From Protopterus annectens (Eukaryota > Chordata > Ceratodontiformes > Protopteridae), in the NCBI RefSeq assembly GCF_019279795.1, contig NC_056729.1:1866656796-1866720795 (forward strand): DNA of 64,000 nucleotides. The letters are read 5' to 3'. Below the pieces are notes generated by a model that had not been told where the DNA came from, ran no database searches, and worked only from the letters and a program-made list of their open reading frames with translations. This document shows positions 9,910 to 21,203 of this stretch, in pieces. Positions within the stretch are counted from its first letter, which is position 1, and every line of letters begins with the position of its first letter. A program made the position numbers and the translations under genes.

Positions 9910-10687
9910 TTCCTCTTACAAATGTAGTCTCCCTTCCCTTCTGCTGTGGTTCCAGTTTTGCCAGCCTTCCTTGATGCCTTTTCGTCAGCATCAAAGGCCT
10001 GGACGCTGAACCTCCTTCCCCCTAAAAGGCCAGATAGGTTTAATAAGGTAGCAGAATAGAGTACATTTATTTTCAAGTGTCCTTCAGCAGATCCAGCAGT
10101 GGTTTCTGTGGCTTCTGACAAATCTTCTAGTTTACTGCCATCTACTTTTCTTCTCCCTTCTGATAAGGAGAGCAAGACTATGGAAAGGCTGAGGGAAAAG
10201 GTTTACACTTCTACCACCCTTGCCTTTTATGCTATCAACTACCAAACCCATATGACCAGATGTGCCTGAGTACTTTCAGAATCAGATGTTAAGTCACAGG
10301 TCTTGTCCCTCTTAGGTGCTTCTTCTCAGGTGGCCTGCCACTCCATTAAATACAGCTATGATGCAGCAGAAGCATCTTCTAGTGCAGTTGCATCTGGTTC
10401 TGTTCTGAGCAGATACTCATGGCTGAGGCATCAACCACTTCCAGATGACATTAAGGCCAAATTAATGGATGCTGCTTTAGACAACAATGTCTTGTTTGGG
10501 GCTGCAGCAGAAGACTTGTTCAAGTCCCTGCAGGAGAAACGTAAGGAGCTGCAGGATTTTGTCTTACCCTTTCAAGACTGACTTTGGAAAAAAACTCCCC
10601 CCTCCCACGTCTAGAAGTTAGAAGGGAGGTAGGAAAGCTCCCCAGGCTAAATCCTGTCAGCGTACTCCTGCCCAAAAACAGCCTATC
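9910..10687 (+). pseudogene. DIRS Z gag, C-terminal fragment
   Basis: The reading resumes after copy A with LPSDKESKTMERLREKVYTSTTLA (about 10150-10225), matching the DKES...VYTSATLA block of A, C, B and D. It continues with SRYSWLRHQPLPDDIKAKLM and NNVLFGAAAEDLFKSLQEKR (10407-10545), equivalent to the last gag domain of A at 6270-6380. It ends at a stop near 10580; the basic tail follows in another frame. Copy B interrupts at about 10688. Confidence 0.72.
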
Positions 10688-10843
10688 TGAAGTAGGAAAC
10701 TTCATTTGATCATCAACCTGTGGGTATTGGATCTGACCTGGATCCGAGCCGGCAGCTTTCCAAGCTAGAGATCCTAGCTCTTCCCCTTACCCATAATGCC
10801 CTGCCACCTCCTTCCAATCCCCAGATCTCGTTTGCCATGGATT
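10688..10843 (+). repeat. DIRS B left inverted terminal repeat
   Basis: It begins near ctgaagtaggaaacttcatttg and is complementary to 16560-16725. The same start is mirrored in the internal complementary region at 16341-16365. Confidence 0.78.
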
Positions 10844-11034
10844 TCTCGATCTCCTAGCTTTAGGCAATCTGTGAGTAGGAAAGTTTTCTAAAATATTATT
10901 TTTTGTGTGTGTGTGTACAGTTAGCTCCTTAGTTTAAACCCCTTTACCTTTCCTTTTAGTTTAAAGCTTAGTACTCCCCCATTTTTTCCCCTTAGGTGAA
11001 TGTGTGTGGTGCGTGTGTGTTTTCTTTTGGGATA

Positions 11035-13340
11035 ATGGCTGAGGCCTCTAAGGCAATTTTTTCTAATTGCACTGAGTGTGGTCATAAGCTTTCCCCAGCG
11101 GATGGCCACACTCAGTGCGTCCTCTGCCTGCGGGTACCGCACTTGTCTTCGGGCTGCCAAATTTGTGCAGCTTTTAACCCCTGGTCCCTGAGGGATAGGA
11201 GGAATAAGCTGATTCTGGCGGGTCTTCTACCCTCAGTCTCGGCTTCCTCCTCCTCTCCCTCAGTGGCTACAGCCGCGGCTGTGGCTATTCAGCCTGTTGT
11301 TCCCACTCCCCTGGCTGGGACTTAACCTCCCATTTCTTCTCAGGGAGAGAGGGACTCTAGGAAGGAGATGGAGGAGAGAGAGAGAGAGAAAGGAGAGAGA
11401 GAGGGAGAAAGAAAGGCATAGAAGCCACAAGCGGCAGGCTGACTCTGCCCCCTTGGCTCCGCTTGCCAAGCTGCTCTCCTCACCTCAGAAGATTTCCAGG
11501 CCTTCCTCCCCTCTGCTCTGTTCCCCATGCTTCTCACTGGTGCCAGAGGAGGAGGCCCGACCATCTTCGAGGTTGTCACGGCAGCCCTCCTGGCCAACTT
11601 TGGCTGCCTCTTCTAGGTCGACCCGCAGTCTCTCCGACGCTGACATGGACCGGATGATGCGTTGTTTCCTCCAAACACAGATGCAGATGAGAGTGCTGCT
11701 GCCTTCCCCCCTCTGGGGGGTGGGGAGTTCAGCCCCTTTTTTTGCCCCAATAGTTTCTTCTCCGATCCATTATCTCGTTTCGGAGCCGTCAGATCTGAGG
11801 AGTCCCGGAGCTGGGGTGTCGGTGCTGACGGTTATACTTACCTCGACGCTGGCCATGCCCTCGAGTTTCTCAAACCCCCTTTCAGATCTGAGATCTCAGA
11901 GCCGTGAGCCATACGTTGGATCCGGGGGGGGGGGCAGTGTGTCTTCTGCTCCATTTAGGTCGGAGCACACTTCCCTCTCGGGTCCGAGCGCTTCGTCTCC
12001 GATGCCGATCCCCGCGCCGGATCCGAGGGTGTTAACCACAGAGCCCAGAGAGATTGGTTCACCCTCGGCTTTCGACGTGGCAGAGAGGGTTCTCTCAAGA
12101 GGTTCAAGACCCCCTGCTCTACCTTCGGATCCAACCTCCACTCCCTTGCAGCTGGGTTTGTCTTCCATCATCCATTCCCAGAGACAGCCTGCGTTGATGC
12201 CCCAGCCCGTTTCTCTGGCGGAACACAGCCCTGTTAGTGAGTCCTCCTTGGACAGTCCCACCGAGGAGGTCCCTCACAAACGTAAGTGTAAGAGGAGGCA
12301 CTTGGACTCCCCTGAGTCCCTCACGGAGGACAACGATTTGGAAGAAGGGAAAGGTTCCCCCAGGTCACCCCCCCAATGACGTCTCCTTTGGAGACATTAT
12401 GGAAATGCTTCACCTGAAAGGGGGGTGGTCAGGCCAAAAGCCTTCCTTGGATGAGTCGGTGTTTCTGGAGGCATTCGACGCAGGCCTGTCTACCTCTTGG
12501 GTGTCCCCTCCGGCGGACCCCCTCCTTGATCTCATCACTACCAGGGCGTGGAAGGAACCGGACACTGTAGAGCCAATCCCCAGGAGGCCTGACAGGATTC
12601 TCAGTCCCCCCATAGATAGGACGGCTTGGAGCAAGGGTTCCCTGGCAGATGCCATAGTGGTGGCGGCAGCCACCAAGAGGGAACTCGCTCAGGATGGTTC
12701 CTCAATCCATCCCCCTGATAAGGAGTCTCAAACTATGGATTGTATCGGGAAGCGGATGTTTGCTTCGGCCACCTTTTCTATAAGGGCACTGAATTACTTG
12801 GCCCATGTAATTAGACTTCAGCGGGATCTAGTGTAAGAAATTGCTGAGTCTCCCCCCCCCGAGTCCATGTCGACCGAGGACAAATGGACCTTCTCGACTC
12901 GCATGGCCACTCTCAGATCTATTTCGAACACGTCTATGCGGCTACTTTCCCATGCCACGGAAGGAGCCGCTAGAGCCAGCGGGTCCAGTATCACCTTAAG
13001 GCGTCATGCCTGACTCCAGCTTTGGGATTTTGCGGAACCTTTCAAGGCATCCTTTGTGAGCGCACCCTTCGACGGTTCTACTCTGTTTGTGAAGACCATC
13101 TGAGACAAATTGGTTCAAAGTGAGAAAGATGCGAAGACGCTGTCTGCCGTCGGAGTCAGCTTCTCGGCTTCTCAAAGGTCCTTTTCTAGGAACCAGAGAG
13201 GACAAAAGAAGATGTGGTTCCGGAAGTCTCAGCAGTCCTGTTACACTCTGGACCCTTCGTCCTTCAGAGGCAGAGGAGGATAAGGTGGACGCCGGCCCAG
13301 AGGCAGAGGGGTGCCAAAAAATTTTGGGTCGCGGGAACCC
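11035..13340 (+). pseudogene. DIRS B gag (frameshifted)
   Basis: The start ATG at 11035 (MAEASKAIF) is chosen because it directly precedes the zinc module: CTECGHKL, HTQCVLC, H-x5-C-x2-C (11068-11170), then FNPWSLRDRRNKLILAGL. A shift leads into a long Ser/Pro/Arg-rich linker (11297-12379, including an RERERKEREREKER run). Another shift leads to 12237-12836, with PDKESQTMDCIGKRMF and FASATFSIRALN, the block shared with all other gags. The final AAEGAARASGS-like and FGSTLF-like coding lies in short frames to 13110, and the basic tail reaches about 13340. Gag probably packages RNA; the role is inferred from position and basic or zinc-binding character. Confidence 0.7.
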
Positions 13341-13409
13341 TTTTCTGATTGACCCACGCAGCAGCCCTGAGGGGTTGCCCGACTGCTCCTCTCTGGAGGC
13401 AGTCAGGGG

Positions 13410-14440
13410 GTGTTTTTCAAAGCACTTGGCCAAGTGGGAGTACATAACATCAGATCGCTGGGCGCTTCGAATAATATCCAGAAGTTACTCTATCCCTTTC
13501 ATAAATCTGCCTCCTCAGTCAAGGCGCCTCACCGATGTACCACCCTGTCAGAGGGAGGCTTCAGCTTTAGAGGTAAAAAAGCTGCTAGAAAAAAGAGCCA
13601 TCCAGCATGTCCCCCAGGACAATCCGGATTAGGTAATTACTCCAGGTTCTTTTTGGTGCCAAAGAAGATGGGGGACTTAAGGCCGATCCTCGACCTTTCA
13701 ACAATGAACCTCTTCATTGCCAGGGAAAAATTCCGGATGGTCATGCTTCAATCAATTCTGCACCTGCTGCAGAAGGAGGACTGGATGTGCTCCATAGACC
13801 TCAAGGATGCGTACTATCACATTCTCATGGACAGGAGTTCCAGGAGGTTTTACCGCTTCCGGCTAGGGACCAGTCATTACCAGTTCAGGGTCCTACCCTT
13901 CAGTCTCACCACGGCCCCCAGGGTGTTCACCAAGGTCATGGCAGTTGTAGCGGCCCACCTGAGGCTTCAGGGAATACAGGTTTTTCCTTACCTAGACGAC
14001 TGGCTCCTGACCGCCCCCACCAGGCATCTGCTCTGTTTAGCCAGGGATTGTTTCCTACGTCTAGCGTCCCATTTGGGGATCATCATAAATTTGAAGATGC
14101 CATCCCTCCAACTAGTTCAAGTCTTGGAGTTCATCAGGGCCAGGATAGACACGCTTCAGACCAAGGCCTTTTTGACGCCAGACAGACTTTGCAGTTTAAC
14201 CTTACACGTTTTAGCCCTCCTCCAGTCACCTGCCCCATCAGCGAAGTTAGTCCTGAGAGCTCTAGGGTCCATGGCAGCGGCAATCAACTTTGTGCCCTTA
14301 GCCTACTTGCACATGAGGATTCTCCAGTGGATGTTACAGGTTCAGTGGTCCATTCTTCACCATCCGTTGGGCTTGCCGATTCCTCTCAGGAGAGTGTGCA
14401 AAAATTCTATCTTGTGGTGGCTCCTCTCCCTACAGCCTCG
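13410..14440 (+). CDS. DIRS B reverse transcriptase
   Basis: A 373-codon open frame (13410-14531) covers the whole RT and the start of RNase H. Fingers: SRFFLVPKKMGDLRPILDLS (about 13640-13700). Palm: DWMCSIDLKDAYYHI (13780-13824) with the first catalytic Asp, HYQFRVLPFSLTTAPRVF (13875-13930) and YLDDWLL (13989-14010). The thumb extends to about 14440. The true N-terminus is unclear, because the upstream frame 13120-13632 also carries RT-like sequence, so the coding start probably lies in a neighbouring frame after a shift near 13620. Catalytic residues look intact. Confidence 0.82.
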
Positions 14441-14479
14441 GGAAGGGCAATCGTTTGTTATGCAGCAACCACAAGCCAC

Positions 14480-15110
14480 GGTGACCACGGACGCTTCTCG
14501 CCTTGGGTGGGGGGGGGCATTACGAGGGTAGAACTGTTCAAGGTACTTGGACTCAGAGACCGTTTTGCATATCAATGTTCTGGAGATGAGAGCGGTGCTT
14601 CTAGCATTGCAAGCCCTTCATGCCTTTCTCCCTCCAGGAACTATTGCGATTCAATCAGACAACATGTCAGTGGTCTGGTACATCAACAAACAGGGGGGGG
14701 ATCAGGTCTTACCCTCTTTGTCGAGAGGCCATGAGAGTTTGGAATTGGGCGATATCCACCAACCGTTTTCTGCTAGCGAGGCACATTCCGAGTCGGTCCA
14801 ACATCCTAGCGGACAAACTGAGTCAAACTATCCTCTCTCCTTACGAGTGGTCTCTGAATCCTTTAGTAGCGAAACAGATCTTCCACAAGTGGGGTCAGCT
14901 TTGCTGCGATCTCTTCGCGTCACCTTCCAACGTGAAGTGCAGCAAGTTTTTCTCTCTAATTCCCCCTCCAGGGGAAAGCCCCAGAGACGCTGTAGTTCAT
15001 GGTTGGCCACTCTGTCTTCTGTATGCTTATCCTCCTCTTCCATTGATAAAATTCTTACAGAAAGCTCGTCGGTTGGGGAACAAGATTATCCTCATAGCCC
15101 CATTCTGACC
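14480..15110 (+). pseudogene. DIRS B RNase H and downstream domain, frameshifted at G runs
   Basis: RNase H begins in the RT frame with TTDASRLGWGG (about 14487-14520). It stops after a run of nine G at about 14509-14517. It continues in a second frame with INVLEMRAVLLALQAL and AIQSDNMSVVWYINKQGG (14570-14697), then shifts again at a run of eight G (14693-14700). It ends in a third frame with NILADKLSQTIL and CCDLFASPSNVK (14800-14940). The shifts fall in homopolymers, so they could be true mutations or assembly errors. Catalytic Asp, Glu and Asp are present across the frames. Confidence 0.75.
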
Positions 15111-15239
15111 TCGTCAAAACTTCCCGTGCGTGCAGTCTCATCTTATAGCTCCTCTCTGGATCTTGGATGCCATCCCGGATCTAATATCTCATTCTTCGGG
15201 ATTGACAGCCCCGAACCTGGTTGATTTCAAGCTTTCAGC

Positions 15240-16290
15240 GTGGTTGATCCAGTTCCATTAGTTGCTAGGACTCCTGGTATCTCGTCTGCAGTTAGATCTA
15301 TCCTGGTAGCGGCACATAAGCCATCTACCAGAAAGGTTTACAATAGTAAATGGAAGCGATTTTCTATTTGGGCGTCTCATAGGAAATTGGACCCTTTCAC
15401 CGCTCCCATCCCAGAAGTGCTCGATTTTCTATTGCATATTTTTCAGCAAGGGACCAGTTCCTCTACTGTAAAGGTTCAAATGGCTGCCATCTCGCCTTTT
15501 CACATTGGAGATAATCTGTCTCCTCGCTTCCACCAAGATTTGTAAGGCCTTTCTGAAAGGTACTTTTCTCTTGAGACCCCCTGTTAGGAACCCCGTCCCT
15601 CCTTGGGATCTAACCTTGGTCCTTCAAGCCCTAACTGGACCTCCTTTTGAGCCTGCAGCCTCTGTTGATTTGAAATTCTTGTCCTGGAAAACTGCCTTTT
15701 TGGTAGCCATTACCTCAGCTAAAACAGTGTCAGAGCTTCAAGCTCTCTGTATTAGAACCCCATATCTGGTCTTTCATAAGGACAGGGTCTCTCTCAGGAC
15801 TAACCCATCTTTCTTACCTAAAGTGGCCTCTGAGACGAACATCAATCAGTCCATTAATCTCCCAGTTTTCTTCCCTAATTATCAAAACAAAGGGGAGTAC
15901 TAACTTCATTTGTTGGATGTTCATAGGCAGTTACGGTTTTATTTACACAGGACAGCTGCCTTCTGAAAGTCTGATCAGCTATTTGTCTCTCTTGCTAAAC
16001 CCTTCTTGGGTAAGCCTGTGTCGAAGGTGACTCTGGCCAGATGGATTTCGAATTGCATTTTGTTTATATATAAACTATCTGGCCTACCAGGACCTACTGG
16101 GGTTCGCGCTCACTCTACCCTTTCCATGGCTACATCAGCTGCATTCTGGTCAAGAATTCCCTTGGACGACATTTGTTCTGCGGCTATTTGGGCATCCTCT
16201 CATACCTTTATCTCTCACTATAAATTGGATTTAGTGTCTAGAAAAAGGGCAGCTTTTGGCTCTGCAGTGCTCCAGAATATCCTTCCTTGA
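15240..16290 (+). pseudogene. DIRS B tyrosine recombinase, catalytic Arg residues lost
   Basis: The core-binding part is open at 15240-15545 (HKPSTRKVYNSKWKRFSIW). After a shift near 15540 the catalytic part runs 15505-15903, then past stops near 15901 and 15965 to 16006-16290. The first catalytic Arg block reads SAKTVSELQAL where the other copies have SARRVSEL. The HxxR box reads HSTLSMATSAAF where others have HSTR. The His and Tyr of HTFISHYKLD are kept. Loss of both arginines plus frame breaks makes this enzyme non-functional. Confidence 0.83.
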
Positions 16291-16329
16291 GGACCTCCCA
16301 AGTTTTTTGGTAGCTGGGGACTCTCTCCC

Positions 16330-16422
16330 ACAGGTTGATGATCAAATGAAGTTTCCTACTTCAGATAAAAAAGTTATGTACTCACCATAATGTTCCATCT
16401 GAGTAGGTAACTTCATTTGTCA
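16330..16422 (+). repeat. DIRS B internal complementary region
   Basis: The first half (caggttgatgatcaaatgaag) complements the left end at 10696-10722. The second half (gttatgtactcaccataatg ... gtaacttcattt) complements the right end at about 16700-16743. It sits directly after the recombinase, as in the other copies. Confidence 0.83.
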
Positions 16423-16559
16423 GAAACCGTCGCACCCTCCTTCCCCCTAACTTGGTTCTTTGGTTTCCTGATCACTAGCATGGTTTATCCATGTCATTTG
16501 ATAATCCTTAAATAAGGATTCTCCAGGTTGTTGCTTTGTCATGCTGAGACTATGTAGAT

Positions 16560-16750
16560 GGGCAAACGCGATCTGAGGATTGAAAGGAGGTGGCAGGGAA
16601 TTATGGGAAGGGGGAAGAGCTTGGAGCTCGGATCTCTAGCTTGGAAAGCTGCCGGCTCAGATCCAGGTCAGATCCGATACCCACAGGTTGCTGACAATTG
16701 AAGTTACTTACTCAGATGGAACGTTATGGTGAGTACATAACTTTTTTTTT
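16560..16750 (+). repeat. DIRS B right inverted terminal repeat
   Basis: It is complementary to 10688-10843, with an extra end (ggaacgttatggtgagtacataac followed by a T run) that is absent from the left end. Z sequence resumes right after the T run. Confidence 0.76.
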
Positions 16751-17800
16751 CCAGACAAGCCAGATACTCTGTGACCACCACACTCCCCTCTGCCATGCCC
16801 TTCTTTCTCTACATCTTTCCCTGTCCCTTCCAGTTTGGGAAAATATAACTCAAGACTCCTTGTTTCTTTCCCGTTATTCACCAAGGGTACTTCATAGTCT
16901 GGAAAATTGTTCCTCCTTTCATGGGTATTCCACAACTACCTCAAGAGCAGCTTCAATTCTTTTTAGGGGTGCTATAGGAATTGCTAACTCAAGGAACAAT
17001 CTAACTAGTTCCACTGCCACAAAGAGGAAGAGGTTTCTATTAAAAATGTTTCTGGTACCCAGAAAAGATTGCCCTTGGAGACCCATTCTGGACTTTTCCT
17101 CACCTCAACACCTTTCTAAAGGTTTCTACTTTCTGCGTGCTCTCTCTTCAAACCTTGTTTTCCCTCATCCATCCACAGGACCTTCATGGGCTCCCTGGAT
17201 GTCAAAGGACACTTACCTTCACATTCTTATTCATCCCCTTTTCAGGAAGTTTGTATGTTTCTCTGTTGCTTCCTCACATTTTCAGTTCTCTGCTTTGCGC
17301 TTTGGTCTTTTTGCTGCCCCAAGAATGTTCACAAAATGCCTGGCTCCTGTGATTGCTTACTGCAAACTTCAGGTCATACAGGTTTCCCTTACGCAGATGA
17401 TCTGCTGTTTCAGGTACCCCCTTCCAGATACCTTGCAACAATAGTGTCAGTTCACTATTTCCTTTCTTGGGCTTCACAATAAATTTCAAAAAAATCCTTT
17501 CTTACCCCTTCACAGGACCATGTCGTATTTGGGTGCAGGATACGGACAGATCTCATGTTGTCCCCTCTGCCTCCTACTAAAGGTCTGTCCCTCATTTCTT
17601 TCTTCCAAGACCTTTTCCCTCTTCACTCTGTTATAGCCAGGGAGTTTCTCAGGGTTCTGGGGTTCATGGCATCCACCATTCCAGTGTTACCTCTGAACAA
17701 ACTTCACATGAGGAAGTTTCACTGGTATCTAGAGTCACTTTGGATGCAGCATGCACATCCACTGGAGTTTGTAATTCCTCTTCTTCCTTGCCTAAACAGG
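16751..17800 (+). pseudogene. DIRS Z reverse transcriptase
   Basis: The RT is read in alternating frames: WENITQDSLFLSRYS at 16843-16890, MFLVPRKDCPWRPILDFS near 17045-17100, SLDVK (first catalytic Asp region) at 17190-17205, HFQFSALRFGLFAAPRMF near 17275-17330, and YADDLLF at 17390-17410 as the catalytic pair. The thumb lies at 17640-17740 (LRVLGFMASTIPVLPL). Several frameshifts are evident. This sequence resumes exactly where copy B ends, which supports B being an insertion into Z. Confidence 0.75.
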
Positions 17801-17859
17801 GAACTTTGGTGGATTCAACAGTTTTCTCTGAAACCAAACCTTCATCTCCACCTACCTCT

Positions 17860-18684
17860 TCTCACTCAAGAGTTGTTCACAGATGCTTCAGACTTAGGTT
17901 GGGGGTTAAACTTTGCATTTGTGAAGATATAGGGCTTATGGTCCCTTTCTCAAAGGAAGGATCATGTAAACATCAAAGAGATGAGAGCCTGCTGTTTGAT
18001 CTTCAGGCTTTTCATCCATGACCTCTAAAACTGTTTACAGACAACACCACAGTCCTTTGGTATGTAACAAAATTGGGGGAGAGGGTTGAAATCTTACCTT
18101 TTGTGCAGACTAGCCCTCATGGCATGGGAACTTACAACTCAGTACCATTTCACCCTTCAGGCAGTGTACATCTCCAATCAGAATGTAGTAGCAGATACTC
18201 TAAGCAGGCCCATAACTCAATCCCAGAAATGCATGATTCACAGGGATGTGTTTCTGGACATTCTCCACTAGTGGGGTATACCTCTAGTAGATCTCTTTGC
18301 CTCCCCTCTGACCAGGCAACTTCCACACTTTTGTGCCAGCGTCCCAGGTCCTCTGGACTGCAAGGTGGATGCCTTATCAATTTCTTGGAAGAGAATGTTT
18401 CTTTATGCATTCTCCCTTTCCTGTCATTCAGAAAGTCCTACTGAAGATTCAACAGGACAAACCAAAAATCTTGCTGGTGACTCCCTTTTGGCCATGACAT
18501 TATTGGTCCTCTCTTTTTCTGCACTTAGCCAAGGGCAGTTATCACACGTTACCTCAAAGGGTGGACCTACTCGCACAAGACAAGATTTCTCATACATCCA
18601 CACCTGTCAGTTCTGCATCTGGCACTGTGGGTGATAAGTTCTTGATTCCTCTTGGACACCTTTTCTCTGAGGACATGCTTAGAG
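17860..18684 (+). pseudogene. DIRS Z RNase H and downstream domain
   Basis: RNase H starts with ELFTDASDLGWGL (17867-17906). The central Asp block is degraded but recognisable around 18035-18065 (TDNTTVLWYV in one frame). The end reads NVVADTLSRPI near 18182-18214, followed by a VDLFASP block at about 18284-18305 and VDALSISWKRMFLYAF near 18364-18412. It is broken by shifts. Copy C is inserted downstream at about 18684, before the recombinase. Confidence 0.7.
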
Positions 18685-18870
18685 ATGTTCTTTGTGTTTC
18701 ACTGTTGCAGTCCTTACATTTGGGTAATCTGCTTGAAGGTTGCCCTCAGTCGGCCTGATTAACAAAGTCTTGGGTCCTGCGTCGGTTGCTGTCACTTCTT
18801 CCATGATATCAGGTCGTCAGGGGTATAAAACAAGCAGCCAATGCCATTACATCAGTCTTTCTTGCCGTGC
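18684..18870 (+). repeat. DIRS C left inverted terminal repeat
   Basis: It pairs with 23420-23632 (gcgtcggttgctgtcacttcttccatg against its complement near 23485-23515). It is similar to the A repeat, with ttgccgtgcagtgcccgaagc matching ttgccgcgcggtgcctgaagc. Confidence 0.75.
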
Positions 18871-19023
18871 AGTGCCCGAAGCAGAAGCAGTTCGCAAGTG
18901 CCAGTCGGCCGACTCCTGAAATTTTCGTTTTCGAGTTTCAAAACCAAAGTCTTCAACTAAAGCTAAGTACCCTGTTGGGGACCCAGACCGCATGGTCAGG
19001 CCTTTGTGCCTACAAATCAAATG

Positions 19024-20150
19024 TTAAGAATGGCTGAAGACCTCATTACTTTAATCAGGGGACACCAACCTTCCCCCTCTAAGAGACCTAGGGCTGAATT
19101 TACTTATGATACTTCTGACCAGGATTCTGAAATTTCTTGTTTCTTCTGACGACCAGGATTTACCCTTATCTACTTATGAGGATTCTGATGCAGAGGACTG
19201 TATTCCCTCTGCTTCCCCCAAGAGGATTTCTCTTTTCGTGAAACCTTGCATACTCTCAGGGAGCACTTTCGCTGGGAAAGCCAGGATTACTCTGATTCTA
19301 AAAAGAGGCTTAGGGATTTCTTACTTCTGCCCCAACACAGACCTTTGGCTATTCCTCCTGTACTAGGCATTGTTGATGCCTTCTTGGAATCTAGTTTGGT
19401 CCCTGATTCTTTTCCTCCTGCTCCCAGGATACCTGATAGATATTACAGGGTTCCTGATTCTCACAAGTTTCTTTTTAAAAATCCTACTGTGGATCCTGAA
19501 ACTATTTCACAAGGACCTAAGGGCATTAAGGCTACTACTGCTAAAAATCCTACCCCTTCTGATAGAGACTCCAGGGTGCTGGATAGATGGGGTAAGAAGG
19601 TATACACTTCTGCGACTCTGGCCATTAGGGTCTTAAACCGCCAATTTCATATGTTAAAGTATCAGCAGCATATTATTGGATTGCTTAAACAGAAAATTGT
19701 GTTGATTCCTGACTGCTTTGAAAATAAGGATTTACAGGATGTATTGCATTCTGCAGAACAAGATGGAAAGCATACTTTACAATGGGGTTTTGATTCACTA
19801 GAGGCATCTTACCAGGGCTGCTGTTACTGGGTCTGTGATTAGAAGGCATGCTTGGCTTAAGGAGCAATCTTTACCAGATCATGTTAAAGTTAAAATGCTG
19901 GATGCTCCCTTAAATCAGGACCACCTGTTTGTCAACAAAAGCAGAAGAAGTTCTAAAAAAGATAAAAGAAAAAGCTAAATCTATGCAAACTGTTAAAGAT
20001 TTCTTACAAGTACAGCCTCCAAGGTTTAGTAGGCATTGGCCCTCTAAGAACTGGTCTTTTCCTGCCTCTTCCAGGCCTTCTCAGTCCAAACCCAGAGCCA
20101 GCAGAGCTCCCAGGCTTCAATCCCAGGACGTGCACAGAACTAAACAATGA
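19024..20150 (+). pseudogene. DIRS C gag, N-terminal part deleted
   Basis: It begins with RMAEDLITLIRG, which in A lies 600 bp downstream of the gag start; the zinc module is absent. The long frame 19246-19842 has EHFRWESQDYSDSKKRLRDF, PSDRDSRVLDRWGKKVY and TSATLAIRVLNRQFHM. After a shift, SVIRRHAWLKEQSLP lies near 19830-19875 and AEEVLKKIKEKAKSMQ at 19938-19990, with a basic tail to 20150. The deletion junction is near 18990-19020. This copy would need Gag from another element. Confidence 0.72.
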
Positions 20151-20239
20151 GGAGCACCCACTTCCAAATCAGGGAGTAGTAAGACTCCCCCCTATGGTAA
20201 ATTGTCGCAATGACTTGCCTTTAAAACTACCAAGCACTT

Positions 20240-21183
20240 CTCAACTGACTGCCCAGTTAGGGGGAAAGATTGCTCTGCAGGTAAAAATCTGGGAACTCAT
20301 TACCCAGGACAAATGGATTTTAAATATAGTCTCTCAAGGATACAGATTTCACTTCCACACATTACCAACCTCAAATGGTTGACCAGATCTACCCCCAAAT
20401 CAGTGGGCAGAGGCTCAAAAGCAAGTACTTTCTCTCTTGAGAATAAAGACTATCCAAGCTGTACCTGACTTTCCCTGGTGCCCAGAAAAGGCAACCTATG
20501 GCGACCTATCCTAGATCTTTCATTTTGAATACCTTTTTAGAAATTCCAAAATTCAAAATGTTATCTCTTCCCCATTTACTGCCTATGCTGGGAAAAGATG
20601 CCTGGTTGGTTACACTGGACCTAAGGGAAGCCTACCTGCACATCCCAATAAGAGAATCTTACAGAAGATACTTATTTTTCAAAGCAGGATACATGCACAT
20701 GCACTATCAGTTCTCTGCACTGCCCTTTGGCTTATCTACTTGCGCCCAGGGTATTCTCAGAATGCCTAGCTCCAGTCATTGCCTTTTGCAGGCAAAGAAA
20801 TATTCAAATATACCTGTACCTGGATGATTGTCTAATTCAGGCAGAATGTCGGGACATACTTTTACATTATCTGGCATTTGTACAAAAGATGCTGACTTGT
20901 CTGGGGTACACCATAAAAGAAAAGAAGTCACAGTTGGTACCCTGTCAACAAATTACATTCCTGGGAGCAAGCTTAAACACAACTTCCCAGATTACTTTCC
21001 TCATGCCAGAGAAACACATTCACTTGCCAGCTTACTTCAAACTAATGGCCAGAAAAACCCTGCTGTCTGCAAGACAAATACTGCAAGCCTTAGGGTTCAT
21101 GGCCTCATGCATTCTACTAATTCCATATGCAAGACTGCATATGAAGAAACTGCAATGGTATCTAAAAAGTCTATGGTGTTAAC
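20240..21183 (+). pseudogene. DIRS C reverse transcriptase, one or two frameshifts
   Basis: VKIWELITQDKWILNIVSQG lies at 20281-20340. The palm is at 20600-20740 (WLVTLDLREAYLHIPI, with the first catalytic Asp, then MHYQFSALPFGLS). A shift near 20740 is followed by an open frame 20727-21182 with RVFSECLAPVIAFCRQ, YLDDCLI at 20818-20838, and the thumb LQALGFMASCILLIPYARL. Catalytic residues are intact; the main lesions are the shift at about 20740 and breaks in the fingers near 20470-20510. Confidence 0.8.
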
Positions 21184-21203
21184 ATTCTCAGGATCTAGAA
21201 GCA

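Larger units (their letters stand above)
10688..16750 (+). mobile_element. DIRS copy B (nested in Z between gag and RT)
   Basis: Full-length DIRS of about 6.06 kb. The left repeat (10688-10843) and right repeat (16560-16750) are reverse complements, for example cctggatccgagccggcagctttccaagctagagatc against its complement at 16625-16665. The internal complementary region is at 16330-16422. The coding order is gag, RT, RNase H, recombinase. Its gag and RT resemble D and E more than A, C or Z. The recombinase has lost both recognised catalytic arginines, so this copy could not move by itself. Confidence 0.87.

Noticed and set aside
13787..14734. 315-codon plus-strand frame overlapping DIRS B RT
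   Set aside because: No known domain; it is another frame of the RT and RNase H gene. Kept only as a note in the overlap finding.
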